From: Letharia columbiana
Lineage: Eukaryota; Ascomycota; Lecanoromycetes; Lecanorales; Parmeliaceae
Assembly: GCF_014066305.1 (NCBI RefSeq)
Contig: NW_023501074.1
Location: forward strand, 310,001-374,000
DNA length: 64,000 nt
Reading direction: 5' to 3'
Shown here: piece by piece, positions 13,005 through 24,000 of the stretch
Layout: every line of letters begins with the position of its first letter
How positions within the stretch are numbered: position 1 is the stretch's first letter
Translations under genes and position numbers: made by a program
The notes under the pieces: generated by a model
What the model was told of the DNA's origin: nothing
What the model saw: only the letters and a program-made list of their open reading frames with translations
Database searches by the model: none

Positions 13005-13190
13005 AGATACCAGTTGAATAGAGAATGAAGACAGGTGCGGATAAGCGGGAATGTGAAGAGAAGGCGTGGGAAGGAATTGTTGTTCACCTACATAATATTC
13101 GACCCGCGGAATAGGGCTGAGCTTCACCGCGGCTCTGCGGACGTGATGCCAACGTTGTGGAAGCAGGCAAGGGCTTATGCTTATCTAAGC
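13005..13190 (-). promoter_or_regulatory. Upstream region of the island gene
   Basis: Un-RIPped sequence immediately upstream of the start codon. On the minus strand it ends in a pyrimidine-rich leader (TTCATTCTCTATTCAACTGG), as is common before fungal starts. No convincing TATA box was identified. Normal composition stops at about 13190, so the promoter available outside RIPped DNA is under 200 bp. Confidence 0.4.
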
Positions 13191-14154
13191 AACTTTAGCT
13201 AGATATAATCGTATCTACCTTTATTTACATTATACTCGTTACGTTATCTTAAATTCGATATTTTCGATATAATATTAATATATAATTTTATTATTATTAA
13301 AACTTCTATATTAAAATATTTTTATTTTTATTTTTTAAATCTTCTCGATTTATTAGTATATATAAAAGAATAAGATAGAACTAAGCTATAAAATCTTAAA
13401 TTTATATATATAGCTAATTATTAATTTAGAATTATTACGCTCTTTAATTAGATCGACTAAGTTAGTTCGATAGCCCTCTTATAACTTCTTATTAAAATTT
13501 TATATATAGAAATCTTATACTTTAAGATACTTAGCTTACGATAGATATAGTTACTTTATAATTTCGTAAATTATAAAGCTCAGTTTACGCTTTCTAACGA
13601 TATAAAAATTATAAAGTTTAGTCTACTTTTAATGAATTAAATAGATATTTAAGTATACTCGTATAATCTAGAAGTAAGTTCTTTAATAGAGCGAGAACAT
13701 TAATAAGTTCTTTTACTTAGTCGAATATCGATTAATCTATTAATATCCTTAATCTATTATTAAACGCGTTCGAGATCGAATAATAATCCTTTCATCTATT
13801 TATTTATATAACTATTATTCTTTTATTATTCTATTAATTCTATTAATTTCACTAATATAAATATAATCGTTCTCGATACCTCTCGCGGAAACGTTACTAA
13901 ACGCTTTAGATATATATATCTCTTTTACCCGTTCTTAGAGCCTCTATTAACGTTCTCAGCTAGATTATTTCTCGGCGAATTCGCTACTACTAGTAATCGA
14001 GGCCGTAAGCGAGTCTAATAGCTATCTACTACTACTTATAAACGCGTTAAAAGACTAAAAGAGCCCGAACGAATTTATAGTTATCGTCTTTCTCTATATA
14101 CTCTTAAGCTAGTAATACTCGACTAGCCGCTTAATTAATATTATCTATTCTATT

Positions 14155-14235
14155 AGCTTAGTAATTTACTTAGTTAGATCCTTAGTTAGTTACTTAATTA
14201 TTTACTTAGTTAGCTACTTAGCTAGTTACTTAGTC
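14155..14235 (+). repeat. Degenerate TTACTTAGTTAG tandem tract
   Basis: Successive short units such as TTACTTAGTTAG, TTACTTAGTTAGCTAC and TTAGCTAGTTACTTAG, based on a 4-bp step. The equivalent tract in F copy 3 is at about 63130-63230. It is part of repeat F. Confidence 0.65.
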
Positions 14236-14245
14236 TAATACTCTA

Positions 14246-15033
14246 TAAGAGGAGGAGTAAGAGGAGGAACTATAATAGGTAAATGCGGAGAATACTGCGG
14301 AGAAATCAAGCGGCAACAAGGCTACCATCATCAAGAACACGGCTCAGCTCTCTAAGATCTCACGTTATATCAGTTATCCACTTAGTCAGCCACTCAGCTA
14401 GTTACTTAGTCTGATACTCTATAAGAGAAGGAGTAAGAGGAGGAACTACAATAGGTAAATGCGGAGAATACTGCGGAGAAACTAAGCGGCAATAAGGCCC
14501 TCAGCACTAAGAACACGGCTCAGCTCTCCAAGATCTCACGTCATATGCTCTCCACAGTTCCACATCAAATCATCACTCAGCAAGCGGAGAACACTATTGC
14601 AACTTGGCCTATCATCCCCACTACATTAAGGAGTAAGAGGAGGAACTACAACAGGCAAATACGGAGAACACTGCGGAGAACACTACGGAGAACACTGCGG
14701 AGAAACCAAGCGGCAACAAGGCCACCATCGTCAAGAACACGGCTCAGCTCTCCAAGATCCCACGTCATATCAGTCATCCACTCAATCAGCCACTCAGCTA
14801 ACCACTCAATCTAATACTCTCCCTACAAGAGAAGGAGCAAGAGAAGAAACTACAACAGGCAAATGCGGAGAACACTACGGAGAAACCAAGCGGCAACAAG
14901 GCCCCCAGCACCAAGAACACGGCTCAGCTCTCCAAGATCCCACGTCACATGCTCTCCACGGTTCCACATCAAATCATCACTCAGCAAGCGGAGAACACCA
15001 CTACAACTTGGCCTATCATCCCCACTACATTAA
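14246..15033 (+). repeat. Tandem array, two units of about 400 bp (four half-units), little RIP in its second half
   Basis: Four half-units of about 200 bp start at about 14246, 14431, 14631 and 14833. Each opens with GGAG(T/C)AAGAGGAGGAACTAC-like sequence, then a CGGAGAACACTGCGGAGAA block, then AAGAACACGGCTCAGCTCTC and AGATCCCACGTCA. Half-units 1 and 3 share one 3' half (CAGTCATCCACTCA); half-units 2 and 4 share another (CTTGGCCTATCATCCCCACTACATTAA). From about 14.55 kb CpA is common. This contrasts sharply with the same array in copies F2 and F3. One 89-codon ORF (14545-14814) lies across it but has no independent support. Confidence 0.8.
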
Positions 15034-15325
15034 GAAGCAAGAGGAGGAACTACAATAACGTCACAAGAGGAGGATCTACTGCGACGATCATAGCCAATTA
15101 GGCCTCTACAGAAGGAATATCGGACGATACATATTTAGACGAATTAAAATCGTCCAATATCTTACTCTAACAGCTATTTTATTATTCGAAAGATTTCACT
15201 ACGGCAGGAGATAATATGGGATTCACACCACTAATTAGTATATTATCTCTATTTCTTTCCAATATTTCGATACTTCTTACCATAAAAACATAGTCTTTCT
15301 CTATTTTTTATAGGTAATTATTACG

Positions 15326-15774
15326 GATTAATTCTCTATACTTAATATATCTTCCTAATTAAACCTTAGCGCGCCTCTCTTCATACATATATATCTATAT
15401 ATTATATAGATTAAATTAATTTTATAGTAATGAAAGTAGATTAAAAACGTATAGTAAGCGATTAGAGTTCGATGTAACTTAGAGCTAGAACTAAAATTTC
15501 ATTTCACTTAGAAAAATCTAACTTTATAAATTTAATTCATAGGCCTTTACTTATAATATTTAAATTAATAAAATAATAATAATAGATTTAATATAAAAGA
15601 TATAATTATAAAGAATATTATAAAATATTAAAAAATATTTTAAATTTATATTAAAAAGATATAATAATTAATATCTATATATTATATTATATATATAAGT
15701 TTTATTAAATAAACTTTATAATAAATAATAATAATATTTAATTCTTTAATAGAGAGATTTAATAAATTTATTAT
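15326..15774. other. Spacer without recognised gene
   Basis: Moderately RIPped sequence between F copy 1 and G copy 2. A fragment near 15.53 kb (TTTATAAATTTAATTCATAGGCCTTTACTTA) resembles the right end of repeat G, so part of another G copy may lie here. Nothing else was identified. Confidence 0.45.
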
Positions 15775-16330
15775 ATTAATACGAGTAAAGATTTATAAAT
15801 TAAATTTATAATCATTTTTTATTAATTAAAGCTATCGAGTAAATTTAATAAGCGATCTTTAATAAGCGATCTTTGATAAGCGATCTTTAATAAGCGATCT
15901 TTAGTAAGCGATCTTTAAAGAGCGATCTTTAATAAGCGATCTTTAGTAAGCGATATTTAAATTTCTTATCTTTAAAGAACTATAAGACTAAACTTTAAAA
16001 TCCTTTTTTTATTTAAAAGCCCATTTTACGTTCTATAATTTTAAAAAAATTTCAAAATTTTAATAGAAAATAAAAAAGTTATTCTAAAATTAAATAATAT
16101 ACATCTATTTTTTAATTAGGGCTATCGAGCGAACTTTTAATAGGCGATATTTAAATGTTATATCTTTAAATATCTATAAGATTAAATTTAATTATTCTTT
16201 TTTATTTAAAAGCCTATATTACGATTTATAATTTAAAAGAAGAATCTTAAAATTTTAATAGAAAATAAAAAAGTTATTTTAAATTTAAATAATATATATT
16301 TATTTTTTTATTAGAGCTATCGCTATAAGA
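15775..16330 (-). repeat. Repeat family G, copy 2, with expanded 14-bp array
   Basis: Reverse-oriented G repeat starting ACGAGTAAAG. It holds the 14-bp array (15847-15958) and then two successive versions of the internal block that runs from GCTATCGAG, through TTTTAATAGAAAATAAAAAAG, to a TATTTTTTAATTA-like stretch. The TATA-containing end is missing or replaced; from about 16310 the sequence matches 46.12-46.30 kb instead. Confidence 0.65.
15847..15958. repeat. Eight-copy 14-bp tandem repeat (AATAAGCGATCTTT)
   Basis: Exactly 112 bp, eight units of 14 bp with one to two variable positions (AAT, GAT, AGT or AAA openings, and GATATTT in the last). Other G copies carry two to four units in the same place. 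The units are uninterrupted by spacers, so this is a minisatellite-like expansion and not CRISPR. Confidence 0.9.
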
Positions 16331-16510
16331 GTAATATAAAGATATTAATATAATAAGTAATATATAATAAAGATAATATTCTTCTATTAAGAAGTAACTA
16401 CTTATAAGACTAAGTTAAGATTCTTATTAAAGTATCTTTATAATAGATATAAAGATATAGTAAAATTATATATCTATATAATTATAATAGCTTACTATAT
16501 TAAAATTTCT
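16310..16510. repeat. Dispersed segment shared with 46.12-46.30 kb
   Basis: The blocks AGTAACTACTTATAA, AAGATTCTTATTAA, ATAAAGATATAGTAA and TATATCTATATAATTA occur in the same order at about 46120-46300, following G repeats in both places. It is either an extended G variant or a separate small repeat that travels with it. Confidence 0.6.
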
Positions 16511-16591
16511 TTAATTAGAAGTATAATAATATTAATATATATATAAGTAAAGAGTATTATAAAGTAAGTAGATATAATAGTAAGCTCTTAT

Positions 16592-17235
16592 ATGATTAAT
16601 TTCTTTCTCTTAGAAATTATAACCGTAATAGCTCGCTTCGTAATAGACTTCGAAGATTTAATTACGAAAGACTTTTATAATATTATTAATAGCGAAGATA
16701 ATAGCTTTAATAGCGAAGATAGTAACTCTAGTAGCGAAGATATTAATAGTATAATCGTATAATCGATTACGAAAGACTTTTATAAATACGTTATTAATAG
16801 AGAAGATAGTAGCTCTAGTAGTATAGTAATAAGTAGCTCTAATAGAGGGAATATAGAAATCTCGTAGTCTTTTACTAATTTCGAAGTAGCGTCTAGCTAC
16901 TTAATATTATATTATTAATCGTATTTAAAGCTATATCCTTTTTAACGTACTAGATATTTAATTAAATAACTCTTATTATAATATCTAATACGCTTATTAA
17001 GTAAGAATTATAGCTTATATAACTTATAGTTATTAGTATCGCCTTTCACGTAAATAGAATTAGATTTCTTCGATAGTAATTTATAGAAAGAGTTAGTGCT
17101 AGTAGGCTATAATTCTAGCTATACTATCGAGAATATAGAATAAACTCTTTAATAATTAGATATATCGAGGTAATACGCTTACTTATTTACTTTAATAATA
17201 ATTTTAAAAGAGTCGATATAGCGTTAATTAATTTT
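16592..17235 (+). pseudogene. Unidentified RIP-degraded ORF with acidic Ser-rich segment
   Basis: From an ATG at 16592 one frame stays readable for about 640 bp, with its stops (TAA/TAG) falling where Gln or Trp codons would give stops after RIP. The first stop comes after about 50 codons. The frame holds an acidic, Ser-rich stretch with repeated NSED and SSSED motifs and a partial internal duplication (ITKDFYN and ITKDFYKYV, about 100 bp apart). A more ordinary hydrophobic and polar part follows. It stops being traceable where repeat F copy 2 begins, so F2 may have inserted into it. I do not recognise the product; transposon ORF and lost host gene are both possible. Confidence 0.45.
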
Positions 17236-17254
17236 ATTTATCTTAATAGTATTA

Positions 17255-19335
17255 ATTAGTATATATAAAAGAATAAAATAGAATTAAGCTTGAAATCTTG
17301 AATTTATATGTGTAGTTAATTATAATTCGGGTTTTCGCTTTTAGTTAGGCCGGTAGTTAATCTAATAGTTCTTTTAAGTTTCTTATTAAAAATTTATATA
17401 TAGAGTTTTATACTTTAAAGTACTCAGTTTATGATATATATAGTTACTTTATAATTTCTTAATTATAGAGCTCGCTTTGCTTTCTAACGCTATAAAAATT
17501 ATAAAGTTTAATTTACTATTAATGAATTAAATAAATATTTAAATATAATAGTTATATAGTCGCGTTCGAAATCAATTATCCTTTCACCTATTTATTTTTT
17601 TTATTATTTTATTAATTCTATTAATTTTATTAATTTTACTAATATAAATATTTGTTTTTATCCCTCGTTAATTAGGCTTCTTATTAACGCCTTTAAGTTA
17701 TCTCTTAATAAATTTACTATTATTAATAATCGAGGTTGTAGTGGTTTAATAGCTATCTACTACTACTTATAAACGCATTAAAAGCCTTTAAAAAGTCTAA
17801 ACGATATGTTTTTATATTTTTTTAGTAGCGATAGATAGTTAAACTAATATTTAAATATTGTAATTATATTAAACGCGTTTGAGATCGAATAATAATCCTT
17901 TCATCTATTTATATAATTATTTTCTTTTATTATTTTATTAATTCTATTAATTCTACTAATTCTATCAATTTACTAATATAAATATATTTTCTCGATACCC
18001 TCACTCAATTAAATAAGAGAATCTATAATAGGCGAATACGGAGAATACTACGAAGAATATTACGAAGAATATTGGGAGATAGTTTTGTAGTAGTCCAATA
18101 GGTCTCTCTTTTGTCTTATATTAATCTATTTGTAGTATAAGGAAGTTACTATAGTAGGCGAATACGGGAATACTATGAAGAAATTAAGCGATAATAGTCT
18201 TTAGTATTAAGATAGCTTAGCTCTCTAAGATCTTACGTTATATACTCTCTACGATTTTATATTAAATTATTATTTAGTAAGTGGAATACTACTTATTTGT
18301 TATTATCCCACTATATTAAGAAGTAAGAGAAGAAACTATAATAGATAAATATGGAGAATACTGTGAAGAAACTAAGGGTATAAGGTATTTCGTTAAGAAT
18401 CGATTTGTCTCAGATTCTCGTTATATACTCTTCGGTTTTATATTAATTATTACTTATTAAGCGGGATACTACTATAATTTATTATTTTATATTAAATTAT
18501 TATTTAGTAAGCGAGACACTATTATAACTTGTTTTATTCTTACTATATTAAGAGTAAGAGGAGAAACTATAATAGGTAAATGCGGGAATCTCGAAGAAAC
18601 TAAATGATAATAAGATTATCTCATTAAGAATACGGCTTAGTTTTTAAGATCTTATATTATTTAGTTTTTATTATTAGTTACTTACTAGCTACTTGTATAC
18701 TCTATAGAGAAGAAGTAAGAGGAGAAATTATAATAGGTAAATGTGAGAATACTGCGGAGAAACTAAGCGATAATAAGGCTATTATCGTTGGGAATATGCT
18801 AGTCTCCAAGTCCCCGTTATATACTCTCCCGGTTCCTCAATCATTACTTGGTAAGCGGAGCACTACTATAATTTAGTCTATCTCTCTATTATATTAAGAA
18901 GTAAGGGGAATTACATAGGTAATGCGGGAATACTACGGAGAAACCAAGCGATAATAAATTTTATCTCGGGAACACGGCTTAGCTCTCAGTCCTTTTATGT
19001 CTACGATTCCATATTAAATTATTATTTAGTAAGCGAAGAATACCACTATATTTGTTTTTATCTTTACTATATTAATATAATATATTACTATAATAACGTT
19101 ATAGAGGGTTTATTACGATAATTATAGTTAATTGCCTTTATAGAAGAATATTGGACGATATATATTTAGGTGAATTAAAATCTTCGATGTTTACAGCTAT
19201 CTTATTATTCGAAGATTTCACTATAATAGGTATTATGGATTTATATCACTAATTAGTATATTATTTTTTTTTTCGATATTTTAATACTTCTTACTATAGA
19301 ATATAGTCTTTTTATTTTTATAAATTTCGGGCTAT
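17255..19335 (+). mobile_element. Repeat F, copy 2, RIPped
   Basis: Collinear with F copy 1: TATATATAAAAGAATAAA end, RIPped unique part, then an array of GAGAATACT(G/A)C-containing units (about 18.0-19.05 kb), and a tail with TAGTCTTTTTATTTTTATAA. Mutation is heavier than in copy 1, though scattered TG dinucleotides remain. The array here appears longer, with extra half-units. No coding feature was recognised. Confidence 0.6.
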
Positions 19336-19649
19336 TATTATAGTGTTGGTCTATATCTATATTCCGGGTCTTTATCTATAGTTAATTATATATAATCTTA
19401 AGTCGAGTTATTGTAAGGCTGTCTTTAATTATGTCTTGGCGATCTATTAAAGATAACTCACTCGGCTAATAGGTATATTAGAATAAGATTATTGTGATAC
19501 TTTTTTTAAGTAAGATGTAATTAATTAGCGATCTATGTGTGAGTAGACTATTTATTGTATAGAAGTAGTAGTTTATTTAACTTGAATTAAGCTTTAATCT
19601 TTTTATTAATTTCGTAGTAATGAGTGTTAAACGTGTGCGATTGGTTGTT
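19336..19649. other. Less mutated spacer without recognised gene
   Basis: Sequence between F copy 2 and element E with noticeably more TG and GG than its neighbours, for example GTGTGAGTAGAC and CGTGTGCGATTGGTTG. This suggests unique DNA or a younger insertion that was only weakly RIPped. No open frame, LTR or motif was identified. Confidence 0.4.
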
Positions 19650-20205
19650 TAACTTGGCTGGGCTAATTCCATTTAATTTAAAAATTCTTTGCTAAGTCTT
19701 TTTGTAGATTATAGAATAGAGTAGCCTTTATATAGATATAAGAGAATCTTATTTTTCTTTCTAAAGTATATAGACTAGTACTTATAATTATAGTAGAATT
19801 TCTAAGATATTTAAGTAAAGCTTATTATATCGATAGCTTTAACTCTAGTAATAGCGTATATCTATTATAGTAATTTAAATAATAAACTAAGATTAAGAGT
19901 CTTATTAAGAGAGAATCTATAAGAGAGCTTATTCGATAATTTAATTATAGTAGTTAACTATATATTATTAAGAAGTACTTATATATATAAAAGAATAATA
20001 GATTATATTAAAGGCTTCTTTAGAGTATATGAATAAAAATATATAAAGCGATTTTAGTCGTCTAGTTAATCTATTTACTACTACTATTTATTTAGAGATA
20101 AATATTATAGAGTATAGTAGCTTAACTCTTAGTTTATCGAATATAACTTTTTATAACTCTAATAGAAATTTAGAATCTCTATTAGATAGTAGAATCTTTA
20201 ATATT
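19650..20205 (-). mobile_element. Element E, downstream part (integrase remnant), separated by insertion of B
   Basis: Minus-strand frame reading ILSNRDSKFLLEL at the right edge, the RIPped form of the integrase LSDRD-x-KF motif. Further residues match the downstream integrase core, including the region preceding HPVFSIAQLE in fungal Gypsy elements. It continues the frame at 40166-40270: when B and one ATATT copy are removed, the frame reads DN-stop-RILKILLSNRDSKF without a shift, the stop being a RIPped Trp. The left limit near 19650 is where the match to a Gypsy integrase is lost, and no LTR was found there. Confidence 0.75.
20201..20205. repeat. Target-site duplication ATATT, left of element B
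   Basis: Identical to 40166-40170 on the other side of B. The 5-bp length is normal for Ty3/Gypsy integrase. Removing B plus one copy restores the element E reading frame. Confidence 0.85.
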
Positions 20206-20380
20206 TATTATAAATTATACTTAGTAGATATAGAGTAGAAGCTAGTAACTAATAGCTTGATATAACTTAATATTAAGATATATTTAGATAACTAGATCTC
20301 GTAAAAGAAGAATTATTCTTTTATTATCTAAGAAACGTCTTTCTTAGAAAGATTTCTAAGGATCTTATACTATTATAATA
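20206..20380 (+). repeat. Element B 5' LTR
   Basis: 175 bp, ends TATTATAAATTATAC...CTATTATAATA. It matches 39989-40165 throughout, including GAAGCTAGTAACTAATAGCTT, ATATTAAGATATATTTAGA and AAGAAACGTCTTTCTTA. The 3' copy retains an un-RIPped ...CCATAACA end, which shows the original TG...CA termini. Confidence 0.85.
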
Positions 20381-21099
20381 GTAGTAGTAATATCTATATA
20401 GTAGTAACTACTATATAATAGCTTACTATTAGAAACTAATAGAGTTCTTTACTAATACTAGACTAATTCGAAATTAAGAATTCTTATACTTCTTTAAATA
20501 TCTAAAGTAAAGAATTCTTATATTTCTTTAGATATTAGAAGTAAGTAATTCTCTTACTTCTTCCGCCGAAGAAGTAAAGAACTCTCATACTTCTTTATCT
20601 TTCGCTTCTTTATCGTTCGCTACTTCTATATACTCGATAAGCTAGCTTCTTATAATATAGTTATCTAGACTTAATAGTTATAAGATTTTATTATCTTCGA
20701 TTATTAAGTAAGCTCTCTTATTAATAAAATTACTCGAAGGATTATCTAATATTTTATTAAGAATATCTTTAAATCTATTAGATTAATATTATTATTATTA
20801 AGAGATTAACGAGTATAATCTTATTCTTTATTATTTAATTCGCTTTCTTAGTAGACTTAGCTAAAAGATTAGACAATCGATTATACTATTCTAAGAACAA
20901 TACTTTATTTCTTTTAAGAATCTACGACTTAGAACTATTAAACTTATAATTAATTCTAGAAATTAATTTATTAAAACGACGATTCTACTTATTAAAGTTA
21001 CTTTTAAAAAGATATATAGTAAATATTATTAGCTTTATTAATATAGCGTTAAATTATTATTAACTCTAGTTAATATTAATAGTAAAACGTATATAATTC

Positions 21100-24000
21100 T
21101 TATTAGTCTTTCTAGTTTAGTCGTGCTTTATATTAATCTAAAGAAGATTATTAGAATATTATTTAATCTTTTTAATTATAAGAGTAGTAAGTTTATTAAA
21201 TCTTAATTAATAAAGTAAAGAAATTCGAGGATTTTTAATAGAATTTAAGTTATTTAAAGAATTTTAATAGCTTCTATAACGACTATAATAAGAAGAATAT
21301 TAAGAAGTAAAAAAATAATTACTTTAGCTTTTACGAATTTTATAAAAGTATAAAGTTAAAAGTTAATTTTATCGACTCGCTGTTATTAAAACACTCTTAT
21401 TAGCGATATTATAAGAAGTTTAAATTTAGAAATAAGTTATTCTATTATCTTAAGTAGTAATACTAGAATTATAATACCGGGAATAAGAATTTCAAGAATT
21501 TTAAGTATATTATAAAAGCAGTTTTTACACTTTATATTACGAAAATAGTTTTTACTTTTAAAATTATTAAGTCTACTATTATAGAATCGCCTAAATACAA
21601 GTAAGAAATCGCTTTTCGTAGTTTCTAGTATATTAAGATAGATACTTATTTAAATTTAAACTCTTCTAATACGAAAGTTTATCTAGATTCTAAATACTTA
21701 ATTACTCTCGAAGATTATACTTTACTAGCTTTCTTATTTAATTTTAAAAAACGAATTTAAAAATAAGTATCTTTTATATCGATTTAAGGCTACGATAATA
21801 GAATTACTAATATTACGAAGTATATTCTTATAAATTTATACTTTTTTAGAAAATCTAAGAAGTATAAAAGAAGTTACTCTTATTAAGATATAGATAGAGA
21901 TTTACTTAATAAATAATCTTAAGACTAATATATTAATTAAAACGAATATTCTTATATTATATAAGTTTCTATTAAATTATAAGTTATAGTTTACTATTAT
22001 AGATAGTTATTAGAATATTAAGATTTCTACTCGTTCTATAATAAAGCTTTACTCTTAAGTTAAGCGAGTTATAAAAGCGAAGTCTATACTTATATTACTC
22101 TTTAATTTCGTAATAAATATTCTAATTAGCTATTATAGCACGCTCTCTAATAATTATAATTATCTATTTAAGTTCGAATTCTTAACTTTTCTCGAAAGAG
22201 AAGATAATATCTTTATTTACGTTATGAATTTAACTATAATTTTTATATAAATAAGAAATTCTACGAAAGTATTAGTTATACTTTTTAGAAATACTAGATT
22301 AGATATTATAGTAGAGTATATTATAAATAAATACTATTAAGTTTCTTATAAATTAGTAAACTTAGTAGTTTATAAATAGTATACTTTAGATTAATTAGAG
22401 ATAGCGGCCGTTATCGTAATTATAAATAATTCTATTAATATAAATTATACTACTACGATAGATTTTAATCTTAAATATATACTTTTAAACGATATAATTA
22501 TTTATAATAATAATAAGACTTATTATACTTTTAACTTTATTATAATAGAATTTAAAGATATTTTTATGAATTTAGAAAGTATTATAGATATTTCTAAAGA
22601 ATAGTAAATATCGATTTTACTAAAGCTAGACGTTAAAGTAAAGCTATCGAAGATCTATTTTTTTAACTATAAAGATTAAGAAGTAGTTAATACTACTTTC
22701 GATAAGCTATAATAATAAGAAAAGCTTCGTTTTTCTATATAGTCTATTTCTTATAGCTAATCTTATTTTATAATATCATAAAATATATTATAAAATCGTA
22801 AAGAAAGGATTATTATTAATATTTAAGAATTTAATACTATAATAAAAGATAATAACTATTTATTACTTTTATAATTAGATATTATTATATTAATAGTAGA
22901 ATATATCTATATTTCTACTATAGATGAAGTTATATAGTTCTACTAATTTAGTATAAAGCTTTTTAATAGATATAAACTTACTATTATTAACTATTACGAT
23001 TAGAAAGAATTTAATATAATACTTATAAAATATAAGAAATCTTTATTATATATATAACGTCAGACTAATACCTTACTACGTCTATTTTATATTTTTATAT
23101 ATACTTTTATAGACGATATTATCGTCTTTAATAGAATCTTTTAAAAGTATAAATTTTATCTCTAATAGCTATTTCAGCTATTATAAGAGAAACGTACTTC
23201 TCTAATATTAATAAAATTCTTTCTAAGATTTCTCTTTATAATAGTATTAGAATAATATATTAACTTCTTTAATATATCTATAGTAGAAGAAAAGATTAAG
23301 ATAATTATTATACTTCGATTTTTATTAAGTCTTTATAATTTAGAGATCTTTCTCGACTTAATAGAATAATTAAGAAAGTTAATTTCTCGCTATATATAGC
23401 GTGCTTAGCCGTTATAGAAATAAAAGACTTCTTTTATTTAAGTAATAGTAGCTAAGTTTACTACTTTCTTAGATTAATCTAAATTAACTATTACTTCTAA
23501 AAAGTAATTTATCGAATTTATACGTAAGTGAACTTTTATATAGCTACGCTATAAATCGACTGGAGAAGAAATTTTTACTTTTTAGAATTTATAGAATACT
23601 TTTTACTTATTCTTCTTTCTAATCTATTTCGATCGAAAGCGAAAATTATATATTAATATCGATGCTTTTAAAGTATAAAGATTCGCTATTATAATTTACT
23701 ATATGCGAGAAGAAAAGAAGATCTTTATTTCTACTAGAGGAGATATATAAGCGATAATATTTCTAAGTAAATTAATTAATACTACGAAATATAACTACTA
23801 GCTTATAAAATTTAAGATTATTATTATAATTTAAATAATCTATAAAGTTAAATATCTAATTAAAGTATTCGAAGTATTACTAGTAGTAATTTATATTAAT
23901 TACTCTACTATAATTTAGATTACTTAATAAATTACACTTTTTATATTATTTATTAATAAACTAAATCTTTAACTAATTTATATTTCTTAATACTTATCGA

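Larger units (their letters stand above)
13350..15325 (+). mobile_element. Repeat F, copy 1 (about 2 kb), partly escaped from RIP
   Basis: This copy is collinear with 17255-19335 and with 62445 to the window end. Order: a TATATATAAAAGAATAAG end shared with repeat G, a RIPped unique part, a TTACTTAGTTAG-type degenerate tandem tract (about 14155-14235), a two-fold tandem array of about 400-bp units (14246-15033), and a tail ending near the TAGTCTTTCTCTATTTTT motif. It has no long ORF with recognised motifs and no matched terminal repeats, so its class is unknown. It could be a non-autonomous element built on G-like termini. Confidence 0.6.

Noticed and set aside
13005..13127. N-terminal extension of the island gene by 41 residues from a start at 13127
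   Set aside because: The codon at 13127 is GTG, not ATG, and no in-frame ATG occurs before 13004. A fungal nuclear gene is expected to start at the ATG.
14155..14235. Telomere-like repeat
   Set aside because: The TTACTTAGTTAG-type units are degenerate, differ from TTAGGG even allowing for RIP, and recur inside each F copy, so they are part of that repeat.
14545..14814. 89-codon ORF in the F tandem array
   Set aside because: It lies across tandem half-units and has an arginine-rich peptide typical of a wrong frame through GGAGAA repeats. The same frame is not kept in the neighbouring units.
15847..15958. CRISPR-like array
   Set aside because: The 14-bp units are contiguous with no spacers, and the setting is a eukaryotic transposon repeat.
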